DNA of 14,220 nucleotides, from positions 1 to 14,220 of the forward strand of contig CAKVBG010000023.1 of assembly GCA_934725345.1 (NCBI GenBank), given 5' to 3'. The translations under genes were made by a program, and so were the position numbers. How positions within the stretch are numbered: position 1 is the first letter of the stretch; each line of letters starts with the position of its first letter. The notes below the pieces were generated by a model. That model was not told where the DNA came from. It saw only the letters and a program-made list of their open reading frames with translations, and searched no databases. Of this stretch, positions 1 through 5,907 are shown piece by piece. The stretch is from an uncultured Eubacteriales bacterium (GTDB lineage Bacteria > Bacillota > Clostridia > Oscillospirales > Acutalibacteraceae).

Positions 1-884
1 AGTATGGGCTCATCATTAGGATTCTCCAGCTTGTCTAAAAGGGAGAAAAACTCCAACTCTTTGAACATCCTTCTAACTTCGGCAATGTCAGGGGCCGAAG
101 GCTCGTAGTCTTTTTCGTTAATTTCAATTGGGACGTCTTTAATTATTTTTCCCAGCTTATAACTGATATAGGCATCACCTTTACCGGCCAAAAGCTTTTC
201 TTTAACTCCTGGTTTTATATCTAATTGACTTAAGTTGTTGTAAATATAGTCAATAGTCTGATAGTTAGAAATAAGTTCACGAGCGGTCTTTTGACCAATT
301 CCTTTAACTCCAGGAATATTATCCGAAGTATCTCCTTGGAGCGCTTTTACATCCACAAGATTTATCGGATTCGTTCCATACTCCTCTTTTACTTTTTCTT
401 CTCCATACAAAATGGACTCAGATTTACCAAACTTCGTTAAGGTCATTCTAACAGATACGTTATCTGAGATAAGCTGAAGAATATCTCTATCGCCTGTTGC
501 AAGAACACATTCATAATTATTCTTTTCACAATACGACGCAAAAGTTCCAAGTATGTCGTCCGCTTCATATCCAGGTAAAGACACAAGCTTATACCCCATA
601 GCAACAAGAAGCTTTTTTAAAATCTCCAACTGACTAAAAAGTTCTTCTGGCATTCCTTTACGATTACTTTTGTATCCCTGATATAACTGATGCCTGAAAG
701 TAGGAGCTGGCAGATCGAAAGCTATTGCTATTCTGTCAGGAGAAACCTCACTTAGCAATTTTTTGAAAGTGGATAAAAAGCCATAAATTCCATTTGTCAT
801 CTGACCACTTTTGTTTGAAAGCATTTTAATTCCATAAAAAGCTCTGCTCAGTACGCTGTTTCCATCTACCACTAAAAATCTCAT
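1..884 (-). CDS. polA: DNA polymerase I, N-terminal 5' nuclease part (partial, runs off left edge)
   Basis: DNA polymerase I removes RNA primers and fills gaps during replication and repair. Only the first 294 codons lie in the window, and they cover the 5'-3' exonuclease (FEN-like) domain. Read directly from the minus strand, the protein starts MRFLVVDGNS, with the first metal-binding Asp at residue 7. It continues with an AFDLPAPTFRH block, the GYEADDILGT and ATGDRDILQL metal-binding blocks, and the GDTSDNIPGVKGIGQKTA helix-three-turn-helix that binds DNA. The domain ends with the usual LEFFSLLDKL just before the edge. The ATG at 884 has a GAGG ribosome binding site 7 bases upstream. yebC lies 23 bases upstream on the same strand, so the two are probably co-transcribed. 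Whether the 3'-5' exonuclease and polymerase domains follow cannot be seen; a stand-alone 5' nuclease is possible but less likely. Confidence 0.93.
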   Translation of the reverse strand, partial: MRFLVVDGNSVLSRAFYGIKMLSNKSGQMTNGIYGFLSTFKKLLSEVSPDRIAIAFDLPAPTFRHQLYQGYKSNRKGMPEELFSQLEILKKLLVAMGYKLVSLPGYEADDILGTFASYCEKNNYECVLATGDRDILQLISDNVSVRMTLTKFGKSESILYGEEKVKEEYGTNPINLVDVKALQGDTSDNIPGVKGIGQKTARELISNYQTIDYIYNNLSQLDIKPGVKEKLLAGKGDAYISYKLGKIIKDVPIEINEKDYEPSAPDIAEVRRMFKELEFFSLLDKLENPNDEPI

Positions 885-907
885 AATATATCCTCACTCG
901 AAATATT

Positions 908-1624
908 TTACTTTAAATTATGCCATACATTTTTGACGTCTTCGTCTTCATCAAGTATATCCAAAAGTACATTTACTTTTTCGGCTTCCTCTTCGCTAAC
1001 ATTAGCATAGGAATTAGGAACCATACCTATTTCTGATGAAACAAACTTATATCCCTTTTCTTCTAGGAATTTATATATATTTTCATAGTCACCTTTTTCA
1101 GTATAAACTACAAAACATTCATCCTCGTTGGTAAAATCTTCAGCCCCTGCCTCAATGACGTCGTCCTCAAGAGTGGAGATATCTTTATCCGCAGAATCAA
1201 TAACTATAACACCTTTTTGTTCAAACATAAATGATACGCATCCACTAGAACCTAAATTTCCACCGTACTTGCTAAAATAATGACGCAAATTTCCAGCTGT
1301 TCTATTGCGATTATCAGTTAAAGTTTCTACTATTATTGCCACTCCACAGGGTCCATATCCTTCATAGGTTATGTCTTCAAAATTATTCGACTCATTACTA
1401 GAAGCAGCCTTTTTGATAATTCTCTCAATATTATCATTTGGTACGTTATTACTCTTGGCTTTAGCGATACAGTCCCTGAGTTTAGAGTTTGAATTAGGGT
1501 CTGCACCACCCTCCTTTACCGCTACGGATAATTCCCTACCTATCTTCGTAAAAATTTTTGCCCTTTGACCATCGGTCTTTTCTTTTTTCCTTCTGATGTT
1601 ATTCCATTTAGAATGTCCTGACAT
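908..1624 (-). CDS. yebC: YebC/TACO1-family translation or transcription regulator
   Basis: 238-residue YebC/PmpR-family protein of usual length. The start MSGHSKWNNIRRKKEKTDGQ and the following AKIFTKIGREL are the family signature, and the block GYGPCGVAIIVETLTDNR opens the second domain. Family members were first described as DNA-binding regulators; more recent work on YebC and mitochondrial TACO1 supports a role in helping ribosomes through proline-rich stretches. The ATG at 1624 is chosen because a near-perfect AAGGAGG lies 6 bases upstream and the family start motif begins exactly there. An in-frame start at 1654 lacks both. It is the first gene of an operon with polA, from a promoter at 1660-1688. 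The acidic C-terminus (DILDEDEDVKNVWHN) is typical. Confidence 0.95.
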   Translation of the reverse strand: MSGHSKWNNIRRKKEKTDGQRAKIFTKIGRELSVAVKEGGADPNSNSKLRDCIAKAKSNNVPNDNIERIIKKAASSNESNNFEDITYEGYGPCGVAIIVETLTDNRNRTAGNLRHYFSKYGGNLGSSGCVSFMFEQKGVIVIDSADKDISTLEDDVIEAGAEDFTNEDECFVVYTEKGDYENIYKFLEEKGYKFVSSEIGMVPNSYANVSEEEAEKVNVLLDILDEDEDVKNVWHNLK

Positions 1625-1659
1625 TGAAATCCTCCTTATGTATTTTAAATTCACATACT

Positions 1660-1688
1660 ATTTTATTACTTATTGAAGTATGTATCAA
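1660..1688 (-). promoter_or_regulatory. promoter of yebC-polA
   Basis: Read on the minus strand: -35 TTGATA (1688-1683), a 17-base spacer, and -10 TAAAAT (1665-1660). Each box has one mismatch to the sigma-A consensus. Transcription would begin about 30 bases before the yebC start codon. A weaker alternative, TTGGAC-17-TACATA, lies just upstream. Confidence 0.65.
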
Positions 1689-1773
1689 TCTTTAATTTTA
1701 CGTCCAAATGACATAATTATGTTTAAATATCTCAGGAATTTTAGAACTTGTGCCCCAATATACTTGTTTCTAC

Positions 1774-1801
1774 TTGATTTTCATTTTATTTATGATATAA
1801 T
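1774..1801 (+). promoter_or_regulatory. promoter of tRNA-Pro
   Basis: TTGATT (1774-1779), a 16-base spacer, then TATAAT (1796-1801), preceded by an extended -10 TG (TGATATAAT). The -10 lies 21 bases before the mature tRNA 5' end, giving a short 5' leader. Confidence 0.7.
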
Positions 1802-1822
1802 TTAAACTATTAAAATTAATAA

Positions 1823-1899
1823 CCGGGTGTGGCGCAGTTTGGTAGCGCGCTTGAATGGGGTTCAAGAGGCCGCAGGTTCGATTCCTGTCACTCGGACCA
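1823..1899 (+). tRNA. tRNA-Pro, anticodon GGG
   Basis: Complete 77-base cloverleaf with CCA encoded in the gene. The acceptor stem CCGGGTG pairs with CACTCGG (one G-U). The D stem is GCGC/GCGC, and the anticodon stem CTTGA/TCAAG encloses the loop ATGGGGT, so the anticodon is GGG. The T arm is GCAGG-TTCGATT-CCTGT. Anticodon GGG reads the proline codons CCC and CCU. G37 follows the anticodon, as usual in proline tRNAs, where it is methylated. Confidence 0.96.
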
Positions 1900-1949
1900 G
1901 AATTGAGTTTTTTGCCAGTATTCGTTTTACTAAAATTTTACAAAAATCG

Positions 1950-1973
1950 ATCTGATATATAATACAATCAGAT
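1950..1973. promoter_or_regulatory. candidate operator: 7-bp inverted repeat upstream of the exported-protein gene
   Basis: ATCTGAT (1950-1956) and its exact reverse complement ATCAGAT (1967-1973), separated by 10 bases. The arms lie 17 bases apart, on the same face of the helix to within about half a turn. The dyad covers the -35 region of the promoter ending at 1991, where a bound dimeric regulator would act. No T-run follows, so it is not a terminator. The regulator is unknown. Confidence 0.35.
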
Positions 1974-1982
1974 ATAGGTTTA

Positions 1983-1991
1983 TGATATAAT
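1983..1991 (+). promoter_or_regulatory. extended -10 promoter of the small exported-protein gene
   Basis: TGATATAAT gives a perfect -10 (1986-1991) with an extended-10 TG and no good -35. The 13 bases TTTATGATATAAT (1979-1991) repeat exactly those upstream of the tRNA (1789-1801), 190 bases away. The predicted transcript start is near 1998, leaving a leader of about 84 bases. Confidence 0.5.
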
Positions 1992-2008
1992 AAAATAGTG
2001 TGGACGAT

Positions 2009-2028
2009 CAAGGCCTCACCAGGCTTTG
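2009..2028 (+). promoter_or_regulatory. leader hairpin in the 5' untranslated region
   Basis: CAAGGCCT, loop CACC, AGGCTTTG: an 8-bp stem with one G-U pair, about 11 bases from the predicted transcript start and more than 50 bases before the GTG start at 2082. The following bases are not T-rich, so it is unlikely to terminate. It may stabilise the mRNA or serve as a binding site. It does not match a riboswitch class that I recognise. Confidence 0.35.
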
Positions 2029-2081
2029 TAATAAAAATATTTGTAGCCCTAAAAAATTTAAACATTTATGGAGTGATCTGA

Positions 2082-2465
2082 GTGAAAAAATTACTTAAAA
2101 TGTTTTCTTTGATGTTTGTAGTGGTGTTCTGTTGTTGTGGTAGTATATTTGCATATGGAATAAGGTACATTTCACCATCTGACTATTCGAGCAGACAACA
2201 ATTCGAACAAGCATTAAAAAATGAATTTCAATTTGCATTGAACAAGGTAGATGAGCTTAGCGTGAGGGAACAACGCGGAATGAAAGTTATATCTCGTATG
2301 CAACATCCGTCGACTATAAGGAATATAATGAAACGTTGTCTTGAAGAATGTTGTATATTAGAAATAAACGAACCTGCTCCTCCTAATCATGTGTGGCATG
2401 GTTGTCCTCCATATGAGATTGAGTATCGGGTTGGCAAAAATTGTGTGGCGTCATGGGGTTGGTAA
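2082..2465 (+). CDS. small exported cysteine-containing protein, unknown function
   Basis: 127 residues, not recognised. The N-terminus is a clear Sec signal peptide: MKKLLK, then the hydrophobic stretch FSLMFVVVFCCCGSIFA with likely cleavage after Ala24. The mature part of about 103 residues is mostly polar. It carries five cysteines clustered toward the C-terminus (RCLEECC, HGCPPYE, KNCVASWGW), which could form disulfides outside the cell. It ends in an aromatic WGW. The start is GTG at 2082 with GGAG 11 bases upstream; no in-frame ATG gives a better signal peptide. The gene is a single transcription unit, with an extended -10 promoter, a candidate operator and a leader hairpin upstream and a strong terminator downstream. 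It could be a secreted effector or a small peptide-like product, but nothing in the sequence decides this. Confidence 0.75.
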   Translation: MKKLLKMFSLMFVVVFCCCGSIFAYGIRYISPSDYSSRQQFEQALKNEFQFALNKVDELSVREQRGMKVISRMQHPSTIRNIMKRCLEECCILEINEPAPPNHVWHGCPPYEIEYRVGKNCVASWGW

Positions 2466-2509
2466 GAGTACCGTAAATTAGTAGGGCAGTATTTTAGTTG
2501 CAAAGGAAA

Positions 2510-2548
2510 AACACAGCTTCCAATCGGCAGCTGTGTTCTGTGTTTTTT
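2510..2548 (+). terminator. rho-independent terminator
   Basis: Perfect 9-bp stem AACACAGCT/AGCTGTGTT (2510-2518, 2529-2537) with a 10-base loop, followed by CTGTG and six Ts. It ends the transcript of the small exported protein 45 bases after its stop. Confidence 0.85.
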
Positions 2549-2600
2549 AAACTTGATACTATGATTTATTTACCTTTTCTGTTTTAGTCACTTGCATTAT

Positions 2601-2750
2601 TTAAATAAGATTTTTAAATTCATAACAGTAGCTGTCTACTCCATTTATATTACCATTTAAGAATGCGCGATATCGGCATCCTCCACGACATTTTGGATAT
2701 TTTTCACATTTATTACAAGAGTCATTCCCAATAAAATTTCTAAATCCCTT
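2601..2750 (-). pseudogene. C-terminal SPASM fragment of a radical SAM maturase
   Basis: The minus-strand frame from 2750 to the TAA at 2601 reads 49 residues containing DSCNKCEKYPKCRGGCRYR. This is the exact CX2CX5CX3C core of a SPASM domain, with the expected later cysteine in SYCYEF. SPASM domains bind auxiliary iron-sulfur clusters and close the C-terminus of radical SAM enzymes that modify peptides (RiPP maturases, sulfatase-activating enzymes). The same frame has a TAA directly upstream (2753-2751). No radical SAM core (CxxxCxxC) lies next to it, and no start codon or ribosome binding site is visible. The neighbouring frame (GKLTPKRD) could be joined by a one-base insertion, suggesting a frameshift as well as deletion. 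It is the dead tail of a gene. The original substrate is unknown. Confidence 0.75.
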
Positions 2751-2879
2751 TTAGGTGTAAGCTTGCCTGAAATTCCATACAGAAAATATGGCAATGATCT
2801 TTACTATAAATTTGTTTACGCAGTGTATCCTTTAAGAGATTCCGTAAAATCATACGATATGGATTGTTATATGATATGA
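2751..2879 (+). other. open stretch, possible C-terminal gene fragment (uncertain)
   Basis: Between the SPASM remnant and the DUF488 gene, one plus-strand frame stays open from about 2751 to the TGA at 2877. It encodes roughly 42 residues (GVSLPEIPYRKYGNDLYY, later YAVYPLRDSVKSYDMD). It has no start codon or ribosome binding site and no family that I recognise. It may be the tail of a lost gene joined at about 2750 to the opposite-strand SPASM fragment, or chance. Apart from this and the SPASM remnant, 2549-2923 shows only a candidate extended -10 (TGCTATAAT, 2880-2888) before the DUF488 frame. Confidence 0.2.
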
Positions 2880-2923
2880 TGCTATAATAGGATTAATCAA
2901 AATTATTTAATAATGGGTAAGTA

Positions 2924-3367
2924 ATGTAGGAGCTATTTACAATTGGATATACGAAAAAATCTGCAGAAAAATTTTTTGGAATTATAACTGATAACAAAAT
3001 TGAAATAGTTGCAGACGTTAGGCTTTATAATTCCACACAGCTTGCTGGGTTTAGCAAAAGCGCGGATTTACAGTATTTTCTTAAAAAAAATTGTGGTTGC
3101 AACTACATAGCATTAAAACATTTAGCTCCGAATCCATCACTTTTTGAAGATTATAAAAACGGAAAGACCACGTGGAATGAGTATGAAAAAATTTATAATA
3201 AATTCTTGGATACCCAGGCAAACCTAGATTTTTTCTATGCTTTTAAAAATAAGAGAATCTGTATTCTTTGTGCCGAAAGTACTCCTGAGCATTGTCATCG
3301 TCATCGTAGACTTCTTGCGGAAAAAATTTCAAAAACTTGCGATAATGTAAAAATCACGCACCTGTAA
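2924..3367 (+). pseudogene. DUF488-family gene with stop at codon 2, probably inactivated
   Basis: From 2930 the frame encodes 145 residues of an otherwise intact DUF488 protein. It shows the family's N-terminal strand (ELFTIGYTKKSAEKFF), the conserved VADVR and QLAGFSKSADLQYF blocks, KHLAPNP, and the C-terminal CILCAESTPEHCHRHRRLL. The last is the family's cysteine/histidine motif. Biochemical function of DUF488 is not established. The oddity is the start: ATG (2924-2926) is followed at once by TAG in frame, and no ATG, GTG or TTG occurs later near the N-terminus in this frame. The TAG is itself part of TAGGAG, which could act as a ribosome binding site for an AUU start at 2942 (9-base spacing). 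So either it is a fresh pseudogene or it uses a rare start codon. A possible extended -10 promoter TGCTATAAT ends at 2888. Confidence 0.75.
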
Positions 3368-3469
3368 GAATAATAATTTTCTTGTAAACACTATCATCGA
3401 TTGTAAACGGCTTGAATACTGAGTTCCTTTATGACATATAAGAAAAATCGTACCCCTGATTAAAACGAT

Positions 3470-3505
3470 AAAGAAACCCAGTTTAACTAGTTTCTTTTGT
3501 ATTTT
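3470..3505 (+). terminator. probable terminator after the DUF488 gene
   Basis: AAAGAAAC (3470-3477) pairs perfectly with GTTTCTTT (3490-3497) around a 12-base loop that can itself pair AGT with ACT. A T-rich run continues to about 3505. It overlaps the 3' end of the decayed XRE gene on the other strand. Confidence 0.45.
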
Positions 3506-3655
3506 TATGTAAATTTCAAATATCAATACACAATTGTATTGTTGGATTGTAATTTCCTGATTCGATAGCATTTACAGTCCGCCTACTAATTCCTAAAACT
3601 GTTGTGATATATTAAGAGCTGTTCTCGCTTATTTTAATTTAAGATTTTTATTCAT
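3488..3655 (-). pseudogene. XRE-family (HTH_3) repressor pseudogene
   Basis: Minus strand from an ATG at 3655 with AAAGG just before it. The first frame reads MNKNLKLK-stop-ARTALNISQQF-stop-ELVG. After a frameshift near 3568 the next frame reads SRRTVNAIESGNYNPTIQLCIDI-stop. Together these match, in order, the short Cro/CI-type regulator family whose members read like LKxARxxLxxSQQxLAELVGVSRQTINAIESGxYNPTIxLCxxI. At least three stop codons and one frameshift make it non-functional. The recognition helix remains legible, so inactivation is fairly recent. Its target is unknown; the consensus promoter of the next operon is 137 bases away on the opposite strand. Confidence 0.8.
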
Positions 3656-3791
3656 CCTTTGAGATTTTATAAGACACATAATAATATAGATAAATGATTA
3701 TCTAAAAATACACTTAATCATAAAACAAACAAATAATTTTTAGGCAAAATACATATCCAACAAATTCAAAAATTATTTTTACATACAAATA
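3656..3791. other. AT-rich intergenic region, no gene seen
   Basis: Very AT-rich. It contains an 11-bp A/T-only inverted repeat (AAATAATTTTT at 3731-3741, its complement at 3768-3778) and a 7-bp repeat ATGATTA...TAATCAT around 3700. Neither has a tail or motif that identifies it, and with this composition they may be chance. I see no gene here. Confidence 0.4.
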
Positions 3792-3820
3792 TTGACATTT
3801 ACATTAAGATTTATTATAAT
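3792..3820 (+). promoter_or_regulatory. perfect consensus promoter of the HIT-deaminase operon
   Basis: TTGACA (3792-3797), exactly 17 bases, TATAAT (3815-3820): a full match to the sigma-A/sigma-70 consensus. Transcription would start near 3827, about 28 bases before the HIT start codon. Such a perfect promoter is expected to be strong unless repressed. No clear operator is visible. Confidence 0.9.
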
Positions 3821-3854
3821 CAGGCGTAATTATAATAGGAAGGAAAATGTATAC

Positions 3855-4541
3855 ATGTACAATTGTAGTTTTTGTGATGAAATTAATAAAGTCGAAGATA
3901 ATGATTTGTTTAAAAAAACATTTAAAGACGAAGGGATTACAGACAGGATTCTCTTAAAAACCGATAGCTTGGTTGTAATGCCTACTATAGGTTCTTTCGT
4001 TGAAGGTTATCTATTAATAGTTACAAAAAATCACTACACCAGTATAGCTCAAATTTCAGAAGAAGAACTTTGTGAACTAAATTGCGTAATAAAAACCTGC
4101 AAAAATCTAATTAGTGATAAACTTAATAAAAAATCTATACTTTTTGAGCACGGTTCTGTTCCCTCATGCAAAACAAGTGGAGCTTGCGTAGAACATGCAC
4201 ATCTTCATATTGTTCCATCGAATGTGGATATAGACGGTACTTTAAAAGAATATAACGCTAAAATTTGTGAAATAGATGGCCTAAATCACTTACAAAAAAA
4301 TTTCTCAACTAACCCTTATTTATATTACCAAAGTATATCTGAAAAAGAGTATTTAGTAGAATCTGACATCATACCCTCTCAGTTTTTCAGACAAGTCTTA
4401 TGCTCAGCCTTTGGTAAATTGGAATATTGGGATTGGAGAAAAAACTATGGAGTTGAAAACATAAAGAAAACTCTAGAGATTTTTAAAAAATCAGACTTTT
4501 CAAAGAAATTCGAAGAAGTAAAAAAAGAGGTTATCAGGTAA
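3855..4541 (+). CDS. HIT-family (histidine triad) nucleotide-binding protein
   Basis: 228 residues. The N-terminal half is a HIT domain with CSFC (Cys4, Cys7, a likely zinc pair), the strand GYLLIVTKNHYTSI, FEHG, and the triad H114-A-H116-L-H118 followed by IVPS. HIT proteins hydrolyse or transfer nucleotide monophosphates through the middle histidine. Beyond the HIT fold is a C-terminal extension of about 100 residues, including PSQFFRQVL and YWDWRKNYG. This arrangement resembles longer HIT proteins that I recall from other bacterial accessory gene clusters. Substrate cannot be deduced. The ATG at 3855 is chosen because GGAAGG lies about 10 bases upstream; the in-frame TTG at 3792 is inside the promoter. 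It is the first gene of a four-gene operon, and its TAA directly abuts the next start. Confidence 0.88.
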   Translation: MYNCSFCDEINKVEDNDLFKKTFKDEGITDRILLKTDSLVVMPTIGSFVEGYLLIVTKNHYTSIAQISEEELCELNCVIKTCKNLISDKLNKKSILFEHGSVPSCKTSGACVEHAHLHIVPSNVDIDGTLKEYNAKICEIDGLNHLQKNFSTNPYLYYQSISEKEYLVESDIIPSQFFRQVLCSAFGKLEYWDWRKNYGVENIKKTLEIFKKSDFSKKFEEVKKEVIR

Positions 4542-5015
4542 TTGGAAAAAAATAAAGTAAACTATTATTTGGATATAGCAGAAACCGTCCTTAAAGCTTC
4601 TGGTTGTCTGAGGAGAAACTTTGGCTGCGTTATAGTTAAAGACGATAGGATAATATCTACTGGATTTAACGGCAGGATCAGAAACGATCATAGAACTTGC
4701 AAAGATGAAGGATGCATAAGAAATGAGAAAAATTTAAAAAGCGGAGAAGGAATGGAGCTTTGCAAAGGACTATGTGCTGAGCAAAAATCTCTTTTAGATA
4801 TATCCTATTTTTCAGCTAAAGATGCAGACTTGTTTCTAGTTGGAATAGATGTTGAATCCCGGGATTATTTCCCTATCGATCCCTGTAGCAGATGCTTAAA
4901 GATGATAAAGCAAATGGATATAAAAAACGTTTATATCAGAGAAACAAAAGAAAAATATAGAATTTTAAAGAATTTAGGTAAGAGTGAAAATGATCAAACA
5001 AAAATTAGTTGCTAG
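4542..5015 (+). CDS. dCMP/cytidine-deaminase-family zinc enzyme
   Basis: 157 residues of the cytidine-deaminase fold, closest in layout to dCMP deaminases (ComEB-like). It shows GCVIVKDDRIISTGFNG at about 28-44, then SGEGMELCKGLCAEQ with zinc-ligand/proton-shuttle C78-A79-E80, then P114-C115-x2-C118 giving the other two zinc ligands. In dCMP deaminases the first ligand is normally His (HAE); here it is Cys, as in tetrameric cytidine deaminases. The fold should hydrolyse an amino group from a cytosine-type base, but the true substrate is open. The start is TTG at 4542, immediately after the HIT stop codon, with AGG 4 bases upstream and GAGG further off, so translation is probably coupled. Its 3' end overlaps the next gene by 26 bases. 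Confidence 0.85.
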   Translation: MEKNKVNYYLDIAETVLKASGCLRRNFGCVIVKDDRIISTGFNGRIRNDHRTCKDEGCIRNEKNLKSGEGMELCKGLCAEQKSLLDISYFSAKDADLFLVGIDVESRDYFPIDPCSRCLKMIKQMDIKNVYIRETKEKYRILKNLGKSENDQTKISC

Positions 5016-5892
5016 CATGATAGTGGCAAGCTGTTTTTTCAGTGCGTTCAAAGCTAACGTAAATGCCAACTGCAAAATATTTGATATGCATAAAAATGAT
5101 ATCTCGATTTTAGACCAATATAAGTCATATAGAAAATGTCATGGATTTTATAAATCCTATCTGTATGGCTTGCCCGTAGTATCTAAAGGGGTTATTATAG
5201 ATAAAGATTTATCTGAGGAAGAAATACAAAAAATAAAACAAAACCTTGGAAACACTTTAATGTGTAGACCTGATGCTCCATTTAACAATTGGTTTAATTT
5301 ACCGCGCGGCAGAGAGCTAAAAGTAGAAGATATCAATGAGTTTTTATGTGAGTGCAAGCAAAAGAATAAAGAAGCTGTTTTACTATGCTTTCAGTTCCCA
5401 TCTATGTATTTTACCGGAAAATATATGTCAAGATATGAAAGAACAGGCGCTTTTAATATCGTAATTGATTGGGAAAAAGGAGTCCATATAGACTTCGTGG
5501 GAAAAGGTTTTGATGGAGGAGAATTAACAAAAGGAAAAAATAAATCTCATACACAAATATACGTTCCATGGTATCTGTTAGAGTGGTCTCCCGATTTCAT
5601 TTGGGATTTTGCAAATCTCAAGAATATTTCAAAACATGATTATGAACTTTCACGAAAACGAAGACTTGACTTTTTAAAAGAAGTAGGATATCCTCTAAGA
5701 AAAGTAGAGGAAAGTATCCCTCAGAGCGCTGCTTGCCTAAAAAAAGATACTTTCATTGATTTATTTAACAATTGTGTGCGAAATGTTTTGCGTGGAGAAG
5801 AAAATTTTAATCACAAAGTCCCTACTATGTTGTTGGTGGAACTTTTTGAAACTAAGTTTTATGTGGTAGAAATATGGGATTCAAATTTATAG
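4990..5892 (+). CDS. unrecognised protein with signal peptide, in nucleotide-enzyme operon
   Basis: 300 residues, no family that I can name. The N-terminus MIKQK plus the hydrophobic segment LVASMIVASCFFSAF and the site NVNA|N look like a Sec signal peptide. VASC also fits a loose lipobox. The remainder has a conserved-looking core at about residues 90-200: MCRPDAPFNNWFNLPRGREL, then SRYERTGAFNIVIDW, then VHIDFVGKGFDGGELTKGK followed by IYVPWYLLEW. The charged and Gly-rich GFDGGELTKG block suggests a ligand-binding or catalytic site. The pattern recalls a soluble enzyme domain, so the signal-like start may be a genuine export signal or a membrane anchor. ATG 4990 is preferred (AAGAG 5 bases upstream); GTG 4984 is possible. 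It overlaps the deaminase end by 26 bases, implying coupled translation. The next gene starts 15 bases after its stop. Confidence 0.75.
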   Translation: MIKQKLVASMIVASCFFSAFKANVNANCKIFDMHKNDISILDQYKSYRKCHGFYKSYLYGLPVVSKGVIIDKDLSEEEIQKIKQNLGNTLMCRPDAPFNNWFNLPRGRELKVEDINEFLCECKQKNKEAVLLCFQFPSMYFTGKYMSRYERTGAFNIVIDWEKGVHIDFVGKGFDGGELTKGKNKSHTQIYVPWYLLEWSPDFIWDFANLKNISKHDYELSRKRRLDFLKEVGYPLRKVEESIPQSAACLKKDTFIDLFNNCVRNVLRGEENFNHKVPTMLLVELFETKFYVVEIWDSNL

Positions 5893-5907
5893 ATTAGGAG
5901 ATTGTTT

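Noticed and set aside
1862..2065. 67-codon minus-strand reading frame ending in VTGIEPAAS
   Set aside because: It is the reverse strand of the tRNA-Pro gene and its 3' flank; this peptide ending is a well-known false call over tRNAs.
3329..3571. 80-codon minus-strand reading frame
   Set aside because: It runs through the frameshifted XRE remnant into non-coding sequence; the XRE homology lies in other frames, so this frame is a by-product of decay.
3731..3778. 11-bp inverted repeat as a terminator or attachment site
   Set aside because: It is pure A/T with a 26-base gap in very AT-rich DNA, with no tail and no mobile gene nearby; chance is sufficient.
3792..3854. Longer N-terminus for the HIT protein from a TTG start
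   Set aside because: These codons are the promoter itself (TTGACA to TATAAT) and its leader; the HIT fold begins at the ATG at 3855 with its own ribosome binding site.
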